Below are positions 63,931 to 64,000 of a stretch of DNA of 64,000 nt, in pieces; positions within the stretch are counted from its first letter, which is position 1; each line of letters starts with the position of its first letter. This stretch comes from Mesostigma viride (lineage: Eukaryota > Streptophyta > Mesostigmatophyceae > Mesostigmatales > Mesostigmataceae): NCBI GenBank assembly GCA_009746045.1, contig RPFO01000275.1, positions 314,308 through 378,307 on the forward strand, read 5' to 3'. The notes under the pieces are model-generated. The model was given only the letters and a program-made list of their open reading frames with translations, was not told the DNA's origin and made no database searches. The translations under genes and the position numbers were made by a program.

Positions 63931-64000
63931 GAGGGAGGAGGAGGAGGGAGGAGGGAGGAGGGAGGAGGAGGGAGGAGGAGGAGGGAGGAGGGGAGGAGGA
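63931..64000. repeat. (GGAGGA)n purine tract, cut by window end
   Basis: GAGGAGGAGGGAG-type units to the last base of the window. Confidence 0.9.

Overview
This is nuclear DNA of a eukaryote, most likely a green alga (Chlorophyta or a close relative). Two host genes can be read exon by exon, and both are of the plant type: a plastid-type ferritin and the proteasome beta-5 subunit. Both have many GT-AG introns of 0.3-2.5 kb, GC-rich exons, and introns filled with minisatellites. I cannot name the species. There are no bacterial operons, rRNA genes or CRISPR arrays. Most long open frames in this window are translations of tandem repeats and not genes.

Layout. 0.7-1.8 kb: three simple-sequence arrays. 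1.9-3.2 kb: LINE 3' ends. 6.06-7.31 kb (minus): an SR/SP-rich, coiled-coil gene with a frame break; a 108-bp tandem repeat built round a palindrome lies at its 5' side. 7.85-9.58 kb: a 30-bp satellite that switches orientation near 8.40 kb. 9.78-11.74 kb: two head-to-tail mobile elements sharing both ends, set into a TATACGGGCC-type repeat without target duplication. 13.3-15.4 kb: 50-bp and about 125-bp minisatellites. 16.0-16.9 kb: a 40-bp repeat and a second 30-bp satellite array. 18.7-22.4 kb (plus): a three-exon transposase-like gene with the same palindrome in front of it, in both introns and behind it. 22.7-22.9 kb: a MITE. 24.1-26.6 kb (plus): a MULE/SWIM transposase whose frame runs on past one amber codon. 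26.7-27.1 kb: a CACG array.

33.3-39.5 kb (minus): ferritin, seven exons. 40.2-48.5 kb (plus): PSMB5, eight exons. These two genes are divergent across 746 bp that hold four GTAC cores. 48.8-56.8 kb: a nest of non-LTR retrotransposon parts, including a broken reverse transcriptase, two opposed copies of an element that carries only an ORF1-type protein, and an inverted RT 3' end. 57.1-63.3 kb (minus): a multi-exon gene with a sulfotransferase-like motif, 5' end not found. The window ends in G-rich and GTGAGGC repeats.

The most notable observations are: (i) the tandem/split-repeat element at 9.8-11.7 kb, whose junctions look like site-specific integration of a circle; (ii) the PstI-centred palindrome family with matched changes in both arms; (iii) extra copies of 'exon end plus 5' splice site' inside introns of three unrelated genes; (iv) an ORF1-only LINE resembling mammalian HAL1 in design. 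All coordinates and splice sites were read by eye.
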